A stretch of DNA of 64,000 nucleotides. Origin: Tricholoma matsutake. Its lineage: Eukaryota > Basidiomycota > Agaricomycetes > Agaricales > Tricholomataceae. This document shows, in pieces, positions 20,453-30,069 of this stretch. Where the stretch lies: assembly GCA_026075535.2 (NCBI GenBank), contig AP026548.1, positions 9,114,001 through 9,178,000 on the forward strand. Reading direction: 5' to 3'. Each line of letters begins with the position of its first letter. The first letter of the stretch is position 1. The notes under the pieces are model-generated. The model was given only the letters and a program-made list of their open reading frames with translations. It did no database searches and was not told the DNA's origin. The position numbers were made by a program, and so were the translations under genes.

Positions 20453-21057
20453 TCACCCTCTCTCTATCTTTGAAGTCACTGACTTCGATCACCATCTTCT
20501 TTTCTCCACTCAGGAAGTGGGGTGGGTCGGGGTCTGAGGGAATCGGTTGGAGCACAGTAGGGTTCTCAGTTCTCTGTGCTCTCCAAGCAGGAGCCTTCTC
20601 GCCAGCCTATATCCACTCTCTTCATTGCAGTGGGCATTCCATTGGAGGTCGATCCATAGGGGTCTGCTCACACCCACCAGTGGCCTCATGCCAGGGCGAA
20701 GCCCTGTCCAGTCGATGCAGAAGTCCTCCGAGATGTAGTCTTCCCCATCTCGCTCTTCCTCAAAACACCACTCTTCGTATCGGGTCCTCACCCAGGTGTA
20801 GTCCACCTTTGTGCTCCTCCAGGCAAAGAGGCAGCATTTGGGACAGGTCGAGGACATCCTTCTTATCCAGTCGTCCCTTGTAATCCAGAAAGGAATCCCA
20901 TGCGGGTCTGCCAGGGAGTATGTTCGTCAGTGGTCGTTGGTCGATGACCGTTCGCCCAGTCCTTGCTGGGGTTCATGGTAGGTGTAGTGTCGATGGGATG
21001 GTGAGCATTCTGTGGTTTTTTGTGGTTTGTTTGGTGGGTGTTTTGGTCTTGGGGGTT
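20453..21057 (-). other. R1 region between chromodomain and 3' LTR
   Basis: About 600 bp separate the chromodomain stop from the LTR. A minus-strand frame at 20857-20510 (115 codons from MSSTCPKC, with WCFEEERDGEDYISEDF) stays open, and another open frame precedes it. It may be the remains of a small accessory gene, but I see no recognised domain. The last ~50 bp, next to the LTR, resemble the same position in F (51809-51880) and include the purine-rich tract GATAGAGAGAGGGTGA. Confidence 0.45.
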
Positions 21058-22221
21058 CTACAGCTGTCGTCGCTGTTTATATGCCCCTAGAATTGTCTTG
21101 GCATGTTTCAGGTTTCCCTTGGGCTCCCATGAGTTCTCCGAGGTTGGGTATCCGACCCACTTCACTAAGAAGTGCATGGTCCTTCCTTTCTTTTTATGTC
21201 CAATGATTGCTTCCACTTCATACTCCGATTCGCCTTCTATCAGGTCGGGCGGTGGTTCTGGGAAGTTTGGTCCATGTGTCTCAGTTTCTTTGTACGGGGA
21301 AAGAAGTGCTGCATGGAATACTGGGTGTATCTTCCACTGTTCTGGCAGCTTCAGTTGGTAGGAGAGTGGGCTCAGGACCTTCTCAATAGAGAACAGTCCT
21401 TCTCTTTTCGGTGCAAGCTTCTTTGTTTGGTGCATCGTTCTGAGGTTCTTTGCTTCTAGCCACACTCTGTCTCCTTCTTTGAATGGGGTGAAGTGCCTTG
21501 TCGTTCTTTCCGCCATCATCTGTCTGGCTAACTTGTGAGTTGCCTTCGCTTCATCTCGGGCCCATTGCAGTGCAACTATTTGTTTTTCTATGGCCGGTAT
21601 GTTTGTCTTCAGGTAGGGGAGTGGGATCGCCTTGGGCTCATAGCCCATCATGAGGTAGAATGGGGAGTTCTTCTGTACAGAGTGCATTCTCTGGTTGTGT
21701 GTGAACTCCGCGGTTGGGAGGAGGTGCTTCCAATTCTCCTGATTGTTTGAGCAGAAGATCTGTAAGTATACTTCCACTTCCTGGTTCACCCGTTCTGTCT
21801 CCCCGTCGGTCTGGGGGTGGTATGCTGTGCTCATTGCCAGCTTGATTCCGAGCAGTCTTCCTAGCTCCTGGAACAGCTGCGAGGCAAATCTGGGATCTCT
21901 GTCGGAGATGATCTTGTCTGGGAGGCTGAATTGTTTGTAGACATAGTCTAGATAGAGGGTGGCTGCTCCCAATGCATCCACAGTTTTCCTGCAAGGGATA
22001 AAAATTACCCCCTTTGTAAGCCCATGGTCTACCACAACCATGAGTGCATCATAACCATCGGACTCTGGTAGGTTGGTTATGAAATCTGTTGTCACCATTG
22101 CGAATGGTCTTGTTGCTTTGGATTTGATCGGTTGTAGCAGGGAGTTCATCGTGTGCGTGTTGACCTTCATCTGCTGGCATACTGCACATTCAGCAATGTA
22201 GTTTTTGATGTACGTCATCAT
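21058..22221 (-). pseudogene. R1 integrase with chromodomain
   Basis: 387 open codons, plus an upstream shift joining it to RT. Integrase core TTDFITNLPES, ISDRDPRFASQ, AYHPQTDGETERVNQE; then EGDRVWLEAKNL, KREGLFSIEK and LKLPEQWKIHPVFHAALL; chromodomain YEVEAIIGHKKKGR, FLVKWVGYPTSENSWEP at the C-terminus. The DD-E layout looks intact. The zinc motif straddles the frame break at about 22215-22225, where WW is missing from the RREYWWPG-type box, so a few bases were lost. Apart from that break this is the best preserved integrase in the window. The F copy at 52651-53625 is a diverged duplicate. Confidence 0.9.
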
Positions 22222-24470
22222 CCCTGGCTCTCCTGATCATTTCGGTTGTTTGCCATTGTCCTGGGTGTCCGCTGGTTACTCCTTCATGGTATTTTCGCAC
22301 CAGCTTCTTCCGCAGTTCTCTGTTGTCTGGGACGTAGCACCTGTCTCGGAAGAATAGAAGGCTGTCTTCTATTTTCCAATCTTCCAATGCTGACTTGATC
22401 GGCGGCATTCCTTTTGTCTTTAGCGCCTCGATTGCGCTTTTTACCAGATCGTCTTTCATGATACTACCCGCAAGTAGATCATGCATTTCTGTGTCAATGA
22501 ATTTCACAAATACTGTTTCTGGCAGCATTGTGACGTCTTCATTATCGTTGTCTTCTTCCAGTATATGGTCCGCTCTCTGTGATAGCACATCGCTCTGTAC
22601 CATCTGAGATCCAGGTACGTGGATGAGTTGCAAGTCAAATTCCAATAGGAATAAGCTCCATCTTGCCTGTCGTCTGTTCAGTTTCTGTGCTGTCCGGAAG
22701 TACATTAGGTTCTTGTGATCCAAGAGGATTACTACCGGGTGTTCTGAACCCAGCAAGTAGTGTCTCCAAGTTTCCAGTGATGGTACTATCACCAGAAGTT
22801 CCCTGTCATAGATTTCGTAGTTCCATTCCATTGGTGTTAGCCCATGCGATATGTATCCACACAGATGCCAGTCTCCATTCGTGTCCCTTTGTCTCAGTAC
22901 TCCTCCTGTCACATGTTTTGAGGCGTCTGATTCGATCGTGAATGGCTTTGTCAGGTCTGGCATCAGCAGTACCGGGGCTTCTGCAAATTTCCTTTTCAGC
23001 GTCTGAAAGGCCTGTTTGCATTTGGTTGTCCAGTTGAACGTTTTGTCCTTCTTCGTCAGCTCATTAAGCGGTCTGCTTGTCTCCGCAAAATGTCCGATAA
23101 ACTTCCTGTAGAAGTTTCCAAATCCCAGGAAGGACCTGACTGCCTTTACGTTTGTCGGGGTTGGCCAATCTTGTATACCTGCCAGTTTTGTGTTGTCCAT
23201 GGCAATTTCATTGGGTCGGATGATCAGACCCAAGAATTCCACTTCGTAGACGTCGAACTTGCATTTCTCCGGCTTCAGGTATAAGTCGTTTTCTGCCAGT
23301 CTTTGCAGTACCCTCTTTGTCCTTTCCTGGTGTTCATTCTGATCCTTGGAGAATATCAGGATGTCGTCCATGTAGATCACGAGCCATCCTTCTCTGATCA
23401 TGTCATGGAATATCTCGTTCATCATTGCCTGGAAGGTCGCCGGTGAGTTGCATAATCCAAAGAACATCACCGTTGGTTCAAACAGCCCCCGATTTGTCTT
23501 GAAGGCTGCCTTCCATTGATCTCCGTCTTTGATTCTGATGTTGTGATATCCCCATCGGATGTCCAATTTCATAAACCATTTCGCCCCTCTTAGTTTGTCC
23601 AACAGGTCTCCTACCAGCGGCAGTGGGTAGGTGTTCTTGATCGTTCCATTATTCAAGTACCTGTAATCTTGGCAGGGTCATAGCGCATCCGAGTCCTTCT
23701 TCACAACAAAGAAGAATGGCAACGCCATGGGTGATTTCAATGGTTGGATGTATCCTTTCTGCAGGCTTTTGTCAAGAAACTCATTGAGTTTCTTTTGTTC
23801 TGCCGGCGACAACGGGTAAACCCTGCAATCCTTTGCTACAAAGTCCGGTTTCAGTTCGATTCAGGGTCTTGATTCTGGGAATCGTTCCGATGCTTCCTTT
23901 TCGAATATCCATCGGTACTCCTTGTACTGTTTGGGGAGTAGTTCATCTAGGGTCTTCTGTTTGGGGTCTCCTTCCTTCTTGTGTGTCAGGTGTTGAGAGA
24001 CCAATGTCTTTGCCCTAATCCAGATGTTCTGTCCATATGCATATCATGGTGATCCTTTTCGAGAGATTGTCCTTGTCCTCTGGGAGTATCCATATCTTGG
24101 CTTGTTGTACTCCTCTGTCAGTGGCATCTTAGCCGGTTCGAATATTCCAATGACGGGTTCTCCTCGAATGTAGGCGATCAGTAGTTCATCGTCTGCAATT
24201 TCTTGTTCGGGTGTCCGTTCCATTGTCTGTTCCATTGCCTGTTCCGTTGCCTGTTCGTGGTTTGCCTGTGCTGGGGTTTCCTTCCCAGTGTCTTCTTTGT
24301 CTTGTGGCCCAATGGGCTCTGCATCTTGAAGAGTCGTGATTGTGATCTCTTCATTGTCAATTTCTTCGATTGTCACTTTTCTTGTTTTGACGGGCATCTT
24401 GCTTTTCTTTCATTCTTTGTGGAGGACTCCTCCCATCAGTTTCGCCTTGGCGACAACTCTTTGGCATAGA
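22190..24470 (-). pseudogene. R1 reverse transcriptase and RNase H
   Basis: The open stretch 23656-22190 has NNGTIKNTYPLPLVGDLLD, RIKDGDQWKAAFKTNRGLFEP, the RT active box YMDDILIFS (intact), RNase H blocks ESDASKHVTGGVL and LLDHKNLMYF, and the integrase zinc start YHEGVTSGHPGQ. Upstream, 24397-23660 holds the acidic linker (IEEIDNEEITITT) and RT start ([16 protein letters not shown]). It is broken by TGA codons including one at the CQDYRYLN box (LxPCQDYRYL, 23679). Reverse-transcribes element RNA. Few lesions, so fairly young. Confidence 0.9.
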
Positions 24471-24472
24471 TC

Positions 24473-25276
24473 TCAGCATTCTTCTTTTGCCAGCTCTGCT
24501 TTCTTGTCTTTCAGGGCTATCTTTTCCCTTTCTTTCACAACTATTCGGGCTACTGCCAGTCGTCCTTCTTCTTTCTTGGTGGCCAGTTTCTCTAGCTCTC
24601 TGGTGGCTACCTTTTTCCATTGTGCTCGTTCTTCCTCGGCAGTCTTCTTCTTGAGGGTGAGCCTTTCTTGATCTCTAGCAATGATGCCTTGGCACCATGC
24701 CTGTCGTTCTTCTTTTGTCATGTCAAGGGGGTTCTTCTTATTTCTGGTTCTCCTTCGGCACCATGACAGGTGTTCATTGTCGGTTTTCTTGGTCAGTACC
24801 CTACCGATAAGGGTTCTTCCTCTTCCATATGAGAATTCAGGATGGGTCTTGTCGTTCATCCTGAATTGGAAGGTTCCGATTTTCCAGTCGATTACTGGAT
24901 TGATTCTTCTGAGCCATGGCAAGCCCAAGATGACTGATTCCTTTCCCAGTCCTGCAATGAGGAAGGTCATCAGGAAGGTTCTTCTGTTGATTGTCAGGAG
25001 TTCCCTGGCATAGTGGGAAATCTCCCCTTTCTTGTTTGGGGTTCCATCCATGTTCCTGACCTTGATCACCTTCTCCAGGGGGTGCAGCTCAAATCCGCTG
25101 CTCTCCACGAATTCATGACTCATGAATATCCCTCCCGCTCCAGAGTCGAGTAGGGCTTTGGTTTCGATGGCTTTCCCTCTGCCTGCTCCTAGCACTTTGA
25201 TATCTAATCGCATAGATTGATTCTTCAAAGTGGCTAGTAGTACAGAGCAGACAGAGAGTTCAGTGGTACCTGGCAT
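24473..25276 (-). CDS. R1 protease region
   Basis: 267 codons open. Retropepsin motif ALLDSGAGGIFMSHEF near residue 42, the follow-on VRNMDGTPNKKG, and VILGLPWLRRINPVIDW near 125. The C-terminal half is a charged coiled coil (Lys/Glu-rich with EEERAQWKKVATRELEK). It processes Gag and Pol. The upstream gag ends at 25366 in another frame, so expression needs a frameshift or reinitiation, or the stop is a lesion. Confidence 0.87.
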   Translation of the reverse strand: MPGTTELSVCSVLLATLKNQSMRLDIKVLGAGRGKAIETKALLDSGAGGIFMSHEFVESSGFELHPLEKVIKVRNMDGTPNKKGEISHYARELLTINRRTFLMTFLIAGLGKESVILGLPWLRRINPVIDWKIGTFQFRMNDKTHPEFSYGRGRTLIGRVLTKKTDNEHLSWCRRRTRNKKNPLDMTKEERQAWCQGIIARDQERLTLKKKTAEEERAQWKKVATRELEKLATKKEEGRLAVARIVVKEREKIALKDKKAELAKEEC

Positions 25277-25365
25277 CGAGGCAGGCCACCTCTTTAAAAA
25301 CCCTTGTCCTCAATAGTGGCAAGAGCTCCCTTCTTTTCTTCTTCATTGAGTTCTCCTATGATTGC

Positions 25366-26420
25366 TCAGATCTTCGAGTAGGCTTCCTTGCCTTTATTCT
25401 TTGGGGATGGCCGGTCCTCAGTCCTCTTTTCCCCTTTCTTGTGTTCAGTTGCTCTGTGTCCAGGCTGGTGGCACACAAAGCACAACCCTTTCTTCATGTG
25501 TTCGATCCTCTCCTGATAGGAGAGTCGGTTGATCTCGAGTGGGGTCTCCTTTGCTTTAGAGCTTGGTAGCTTCTTTGTCAAAGCCTCCTGCAGCCTTCCT
25601 GTTATGGCTTTTGCTCTCCTCCACTGTCCATCATATTTGGAGGCGGCGTTGATCATTCCTTCCAAGGTTGTCAGGATCATTTCCATATTGAAAACTCTTT
25701 CAAGGAGCTTGGGGTTCAACCCATCCATGAAGAGTTCAATGAGGGTGGTGTCATCATTGATTCCCACCTTCTCTCGCAGGATTCGGAACTGTGCAATGTA
25801 GTCCTCCAGGTCCTGTCCCTGCTTCAATGTCTTCATCTCGGTTCTGGCCCTGCCAGCTTTGTCGATCAGTGTGAACGCTGTCTTGAGCACCAATTCAAAG
25901 GTTGACCAAGTTCCTAGGTCCTCTCTTTCTGCCCATGTCTGTGCCCAGGGCACAGCAGTTCCTCCGTTCATGAAGGACAATGTGAAGATGATTTTCTTCT
26001 CGTCGGTGTTGTAGATTCCATGGTTCACTCTCAAATAGAGTTTTACTTCTTGTAAGAACTTTGCAGTTCTCGTTCAGTCCCCTGTGAAGTCAGAGGGGGT
26101 TTGGATTCTAATCTCCTTGGTCGATGGGGTGGGTTCGGTAGACATGTTGGCGTTGTCATCGGATAGGGAGAATGGATCTCATTCTGGGGTTTCTTCTTTA
26201 TCGAAGGATCTAAAATCCTCTTCGTCAAGGTATCGGGGTTCTTTGTCACTGGTTCTCTTTGAGAACCACTTCTGTGCTGGTTCCGAGTATCGTACTAGTC
26301 CACCCTGGTATCTATACCATGGGGTTCTTCCTGATGATGATGCTCTGGTTGGAGGTCTGTCTGGGGTTTGTCTGAAAGACGTTGTGTCTGCACCTAGGTA
26401 GGTGGACTTCGTAGATCAGC
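25366..26420 (-). pseudogene. R1 Gag
   Basis: The conserved core runs from 26145 (MSTEPTPSTKEIRIQ) with in-frame TGA after PSDFTGD (Arg in relatives). It continues open from 26034 (LRVNHGIYNTDEKK, GTAVPWAQTW, FRILREKVGINDDTTLIELFMDGLNP cut short) to a CCHC zinc knuckle CFVCHQPGHRATEHK near 25480. The knuckle's last Cys is replaced (H-x4-H). An in-frame N-terminal extension (RTPWYRYQGGLVRY) reaches back to about 26420 with one more TGA. It forms the particle shell. Confidence 0.85.
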
Positions 26421-26429
26421 TTGACCTTT

Positions 26430-27120
26430 TGTTAAGACTATAGGTCTCAACTCAGCCTAGTCTTCATATGTCGCAGTTGGAGGCTTTCCAACTGTATCGG
26501 TTCTTGCAGTAAGAGGCTTTCTTACTGTATCGGGTTCTGTTTGGGACTTGGTGCTTCCTAAGTCAATATGGCTATCTGTACTCAGAGGCTTTCTGAGTAG
26601 ACCGTCGGTTCATGTATCACAGTTGGAGGCCTTCCAACTGTTGAGTTCGAGTTATCACAGCTAGGGGCTTCCTAAGCTGTTGAGTGTTCTGGTTGAGTCT
26701 AAGACCGTTATTTGAATTAGATCAAGCTGGAGAATACACAGAGTGTAGCTACAGATTATATACTGTTCCAGGACTATCTATCATCCAATCAGAAGGTGAG
26801 ATGCTTATCAGGTAAATATAGACAAGAACAATAGAAACAATAGGCCTCATGCCTTGCATGAGGTGTCCGATGTCACAGATCCGATGTCAAGGACATGCTG
26901 CAGCACAGCATGTCGATTGTGAGGGTCTGACGTCACAGACCTCATGTAAAGGGGTTGTTGTACCATGGTGTGTGTGGGAGTGGATTCGGGTGCATGGAGT
27001 CACCATGTGTCAAGGTGTCTTCCATCGGAAGAGAGTCGAGTCGAATGAGAAAATTAAAATGCCCGGTCTTGCCAGCATACGTCTGGTCATTGTGGGTTAC
27101 AATAACAGAAAATCGTAACA
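26430..27120 (-). repeat. R1 5' LTR
   Basis: 691 bp, the pair of 19748-20452. As the minus-strand 5' LTR its U3 is at the 27120 end, which is the part that has diverged from the partner LTR through CpG loss. Confidence 0.93.
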
Positions 27121-27566
27121 ATGATGATGATGATGATGACAATAACTATATTCCTGTTGACCCTTTGCCTTTTAGCTTCACAGAAACTGAGCTACAAGCA
27201 ATAAGAAATTGCATTCATGATATCACTCTTCCAACATGGATACAAAGACCACCAACCAATCTTGGTGAACCAAGCCATGGCAAGCTCAAAGCTCAGGAAT
27301 ATCTCACCCTCTTCACATGTATCTTTCCCCTCATTATTCCTGAATTCTGGTACATGACTACTGCCACAAATTTCCACCACCAGCACTTCTACTGCTTCTA
27401 TCATGTTGTTGCAGCAACAAATATTGTAGCTGCATATCAAACCTCCAATGCTGATGCTGATGCCTATACTCAGCATTATATTCAATATCGAACTGCTATT
27501 CAACAACTTTTTCCACATCGTTCATCCAAGCCAAACTGTGGTAAGCCCCAAAGGACACAGAGATGA
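27121..27566 (+). pseudogene. tnp2-type transposase, continuation after R1
   Basis: Resumes in the Asp/Asn-rich linker, then FTETELQAIRNCIHDITLP, TWIQRPPTNLGEPSHGKLKA, YLTLFTCIFPLIIPEFW and AYTQHYIQYRTAIQQLFPH. These are the C-terminal tnp2 blocks in family order. A donor site (TGTGGTAAGCC, 27538) follows KPN, but no convincing downstream exon is seen, so the last part appears deleted. Confidence 0.85.
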
Positions 27567-28414
27567 AGCTCAAGTGCAGCCTAAAAGTGATTTAGACTTT
27601 AAAGTGCTTGAATACAATGAATGTGCACCTTTGTCTTCTCAGCCTCCTTTGGTACCTCTCCTTTTCTCATGTGCCAATCACTAGGCTTCTTGGGCTTCTT
27701 GGGTTGCTTTGCAAAGGCCTTGCAGGCTTTCTTTGCTCGCAAAGCTCTTGAACCAGGGTTCATGTTGCTCAGAGAACGCTTGCGCTTGCCAAGTCCAGCC
27801 TAAGATGGGCCAGCCTCCCCTGAACTAGAACTCGCATGAGGATCCATTGTAGTAATAGAAGATGATGGAATAAAGAGTCCAGGTATCCAGTAAAGCCAGA
27901 AGACAAGTATGCGCAAACACGTCGAGAACAAAGAAACTCGAAATTGCCGCAAGTATGATCACATGATGCATCGGAACCTGCCAAACTCACCATGTTGAGT
28001 CGTCGACACCCTCAACACCACTAGCAGCAATGTATTGTAGTCCTGATCAGAAATAATAAAATTATTTATTGAAGTACAGAATAAAGTTTTCAGCTAAAAC
28101 TATAGCATGAACTTGGCATGAACTGGATGATAAACATTCAGTGTCAACGTCACTGTAATGATGGCCCTTATTTACACATATTTACCATGCACATGATAAC
28201 AGACAGATGGACAACGGACACTCTTATCTACCAACCACCATCATCCGACCAGTAGTACTACCTAGTTCGCTGACTCTGTTGAATCCAAACCTTGAGCTCA
28301 TTATATCCTGGTCTCCCCTGTTCTCCCGCCGAGTGATTTCTTGTGTGAACACTGCACAGGGTTACAGTCACTCACTCATGAATTGTTATTACTAAAGTAT
28401 ATTACATCACTACA
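27567..28414 (-). other. Right part of G; possible second-gene exon on minus strand
   Basis: A minus-strand frame starting MDPHASSSSGEAGPS (about 27850) continues GKRKRSLSNMNPG and ends in a Lys-rich run (KKACKAFAKQPKKPKKP, 27690). Its position and basic charge fit the convergent second gene that some CACTA elements carry, but I cannot name it. It is preceded by a possible exon at 27993-27870. The rest (28000-28414) shows no gene. Confidence 0.35.
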
Positions 28415-28469
28415 AATGACAACTACCAGTCAAACACAAGTCAAACACAAATCAACTATGAATCAACTG
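28415..28469 (-). repeat. G right terminal and subterminal repeats
   Basis: Read on the minus strand: CAGTTGATTCATAGTTGAT, then TTTGACTTG twice, then TTTGACTGG. It is the inverted partner of 17603-17662. Confidence 0.75.
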
Positions 28470-29015
28470 CCTCAAGGCTTGCCCGTTGTGACATGGCATG
28501 CTTTTACAACCAACGCCATTCTCTGACCCCTCAGTACAAGGTTGGTGATCAAGTTTATCTTGACTCCAGTGACATCTCCACTATGTGTCCATCCAAGAAA
28601 CTCGCTCATCACTTCCTGGGATCTTTCCCCATTGTCAAGTGTGTTGGAATGCATGCCTATTGTCTATGCCTCCCAGCCTCCATGTCCAGACTCCACCCAG
28701 TCTTCCATATTGTCAAACTCCTTCCAGCTCCCCCTGGGATGCCATTCATGTCCACCACCACTGCCTACAGTGATCGAGGGAGAACCCCAGTATGAAGTCA
28801 AATCAATTTTGGACAGCCGGTTGAGAAAAACTCCAGTATTTGTGCACTGGAAGGGTTATAGGTATGAGGAGAACTCATGGGTCAAAGAGTCCAATGTGAA
28901 TGCCCCTCGGTTAGTCAAAGAATTCCACCGACAGCACACTGCTGCACCACATCACATTCAAGTCACTGACTTTGGTCATATGCGATTTCAAATGCATCGG
29001 GGCAATACATCTTAG
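28470..29015 (+). pseudogene. Chromovirus H integrase C-terminus and chromodomain
   Basis: Continues the integrase broken at 17602: FYNQRHSLTPQYKVGDQVYL, then a frame change and HPVFHIVKLLP, then chromodomain YEVKSILDSRLRK, FVHWKGYRYEENSWV. It ends MHRGNTS at 29013. One frameshift lies between the integrase tail and the chromodomain (about 28770). Confidence 0.88.
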
Positions 29016-29323
29016 AGAGGGGGTGATGTAAGGGGACTAGGGGGGACTTGGGGGGGTGCCCTGTATGTTTCTCCTATCTTTTATGTTCATCCTAGATTTT
29101 TCCTCACTTCATTTCCTTCTATTCTTCATTTTCTATGATTTTTCCTTATTTTATTACTAATTTCCTTTTCTATCATGTTTGTGCATGTTGACAGTTTTAT
29201 ATTTAGAGGTGGAGCACACCTTCCAACATCTACCCCTCAGTATAATGTCATTTGGCAGCCTTGATCTGCCTATCTCCGCCTTTTCTATTTTTAGATTATT
29301 ATTCAATTTTTGCAGTCTTCACA
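29013..29323 (+). repeat. Chromovirus H polypurine tract and 3' LTR (probable)
   Basis: AGAGAGGGGGTGA (29014-29026) is a polypurine tract just after the chromodomain. An LTR-like sequence beginning TGTAAGGGGAC (29027) follows and probably ends at TTCACA near 29323. The T-rich body contains no ORF of note. The end is not confirmed because no partner LTR is in the window. Confidence 0.55.
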
Positions 29324-29756
29324 TATACTGGGCATTGGCAAAGGGATCCTCAGAGTTTTCTCTTCAGATTTCCCTCTGTTAGGTGCACCTCCAATCCCTG
29401 TAATATGTAGTATAATTTTAACTTCAGATTTCCCTTTGCTAGAGGCTGAGGTTGCCCTTATAGGATCCCTACAACACCCACTTCCTATGCCCCCAGCCCC
29501 TGCACTCTCCAAATCAACTTTGTGCACCAAAAGTCATGGCTTGGGCTGGGCCAGGCCAAAGCCAAGCTGTGAGTGGCACCTTTGGCTCAGCCCAAGATTT
29601 GAGCTGGCCAAAGCTGCCTCAGGCCAGGCCAAAGCTGTGGCTTTTGGGCCAATCCAGGCTGGAACATCACTAGTTGTAATGTACTGTACTGTCCAGGAAG
29701 CTATCCAATAGTGCATCTATTGGTTACTCTAGTAGGTACTGTTAAACAGAAAAGAT
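29324..29756. other. Spacer with GGCCAAAGC-type repeats
   Basis: No gene. At 29537-29665 a motif GGCCAGGCCAAAGC and its near complements (GGCTTTGGCC-like) recur 5-6 times over ~130 bp, giving a self-complementary tract. CTTCAGATTTCCCT occurs twice nearby (29364 and 29423). The origin is unknown and may be a small non-autonomous element. Confidence 0.4.
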
Positions 29757-29829
29757 GACCAGACTGGGGATTGAACCCAGGCCCTCCTGGACATATACCA
29801 GATGCTCTGACCAACTGAGCTATCAGGTC
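29757..29829 (-). tRNA. tRNA-like gene, 73 nt, atypical anticodon loop
   Basis: The minus strand folds as a canonical 73-nt cloverleaf. The acceptor arm GACCTGA/TCTGGTC has one mismatch. The D-stem is GCTC/GAGC and the anticodon stem TCTGG/CCAGG. The variable loop is AGGGC and the T-arm is CTGGG-TTCAATC-CCCAG. A T4 run lies 3 nt past the 3' end (possible Pol III stop). The anticodon loop is TATATGT: position 33 is A rather than the invariant T, so the nominal anticodon TAT is doubtful. It is either a real but mutated tRNA, or the head of a SINE. Confidence 0.6.
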
Positions 29830-30069
29830 TTATAGGGTTCAACAGAACAAGGATACCATATAACCAGACATGGATTGCTACAACTATCACATCACTTGTG
29901 TGTGTGTGCAAACTATGGTCTGTTAAGCACTGATTAAGCAGTGACAGATTATATAATCCAACAGGTACATATATATAGAGTGTTTGACAGCATCCACCAA
30001 ACCCATATCACTCAACACAATGTATGTGTTTGATAGACCGTATCATTCAATACAGTGTAGCTTACCTAT
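29830..30069. other. Spacer, nothing recognised
   Basis: Contains a (TG)n run and two related sentences around ATCACTCAACACAATGTA and ATCATTCAATACAGTGTA (30007-30060), a short diverged direct repeat. No gene seen. Confidence 0.4.

Larger units (their letters stand above)
19748..27120 (-). mobile_element. Chromovirus R1, full length, inserted in tnp2 exon
   Basis: A 7.37-kb minus-strand Ty3/Gypsy element with 705-bp and 691-bp LTRs and a 5-bp duplication ATGAT (19743-19747 and 27121-27125, in a GAT-rich stretch). Order: gag (26420-25366), protease (25276-24473), RT-RNase H (to 22190), integrase-chromodomain (22221-21058), a ~600-bp tail region, 3' LTR. The tnp2 reading resumes right after the element as NDDDDDDNN. 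A relative, F, lies at 51297-53625. Confidence 0.93.
17603..28469 (+). mobile_element. CACTA/EnSpm-type DNA transposon G with nested R1
   Basis: The ends are inverted: CAGTTGACTCATGGTTGAC on the left; the complement of the right end reads CAGTTGATTCATAGTTGAT. Each end carries 4-6 copies of a TTGACT-type subterminal repeat (17606-17660; 28420-28465). H codons resume at the right edge (GAG GC | C TCA AGG), giving at most a 2-bp duplication. It encodes a tnp2-family (Transposase_21) transposase on the + strand, split by chromovirus R1. Without R1 it is about 3.5 kb, shorter than autonomous CACTA elements, so the end of the transposase and possibly the second gene are reduced. Confidence 0.8.
14690..29323 (+). 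mobile_element. Chromovirus H, 5'-truncated, split by CACTA transposon
   Basis: A + strand Ty3/Gypsy element. Protease tail, RT, RNase H and integrase lie at 14690-17602. The rest of integrase and the chromodomain are at 28470-29015, with a polypurine tract and 3' LTR following. Gag, most of protease and the 5' LTR are missing. The CACTA element G sits inside the integrase C-terminal region. H resembles A in domain sequence more than it resembles K1/C/D, and it has no room for an ORF3. Confidence 0.88.
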
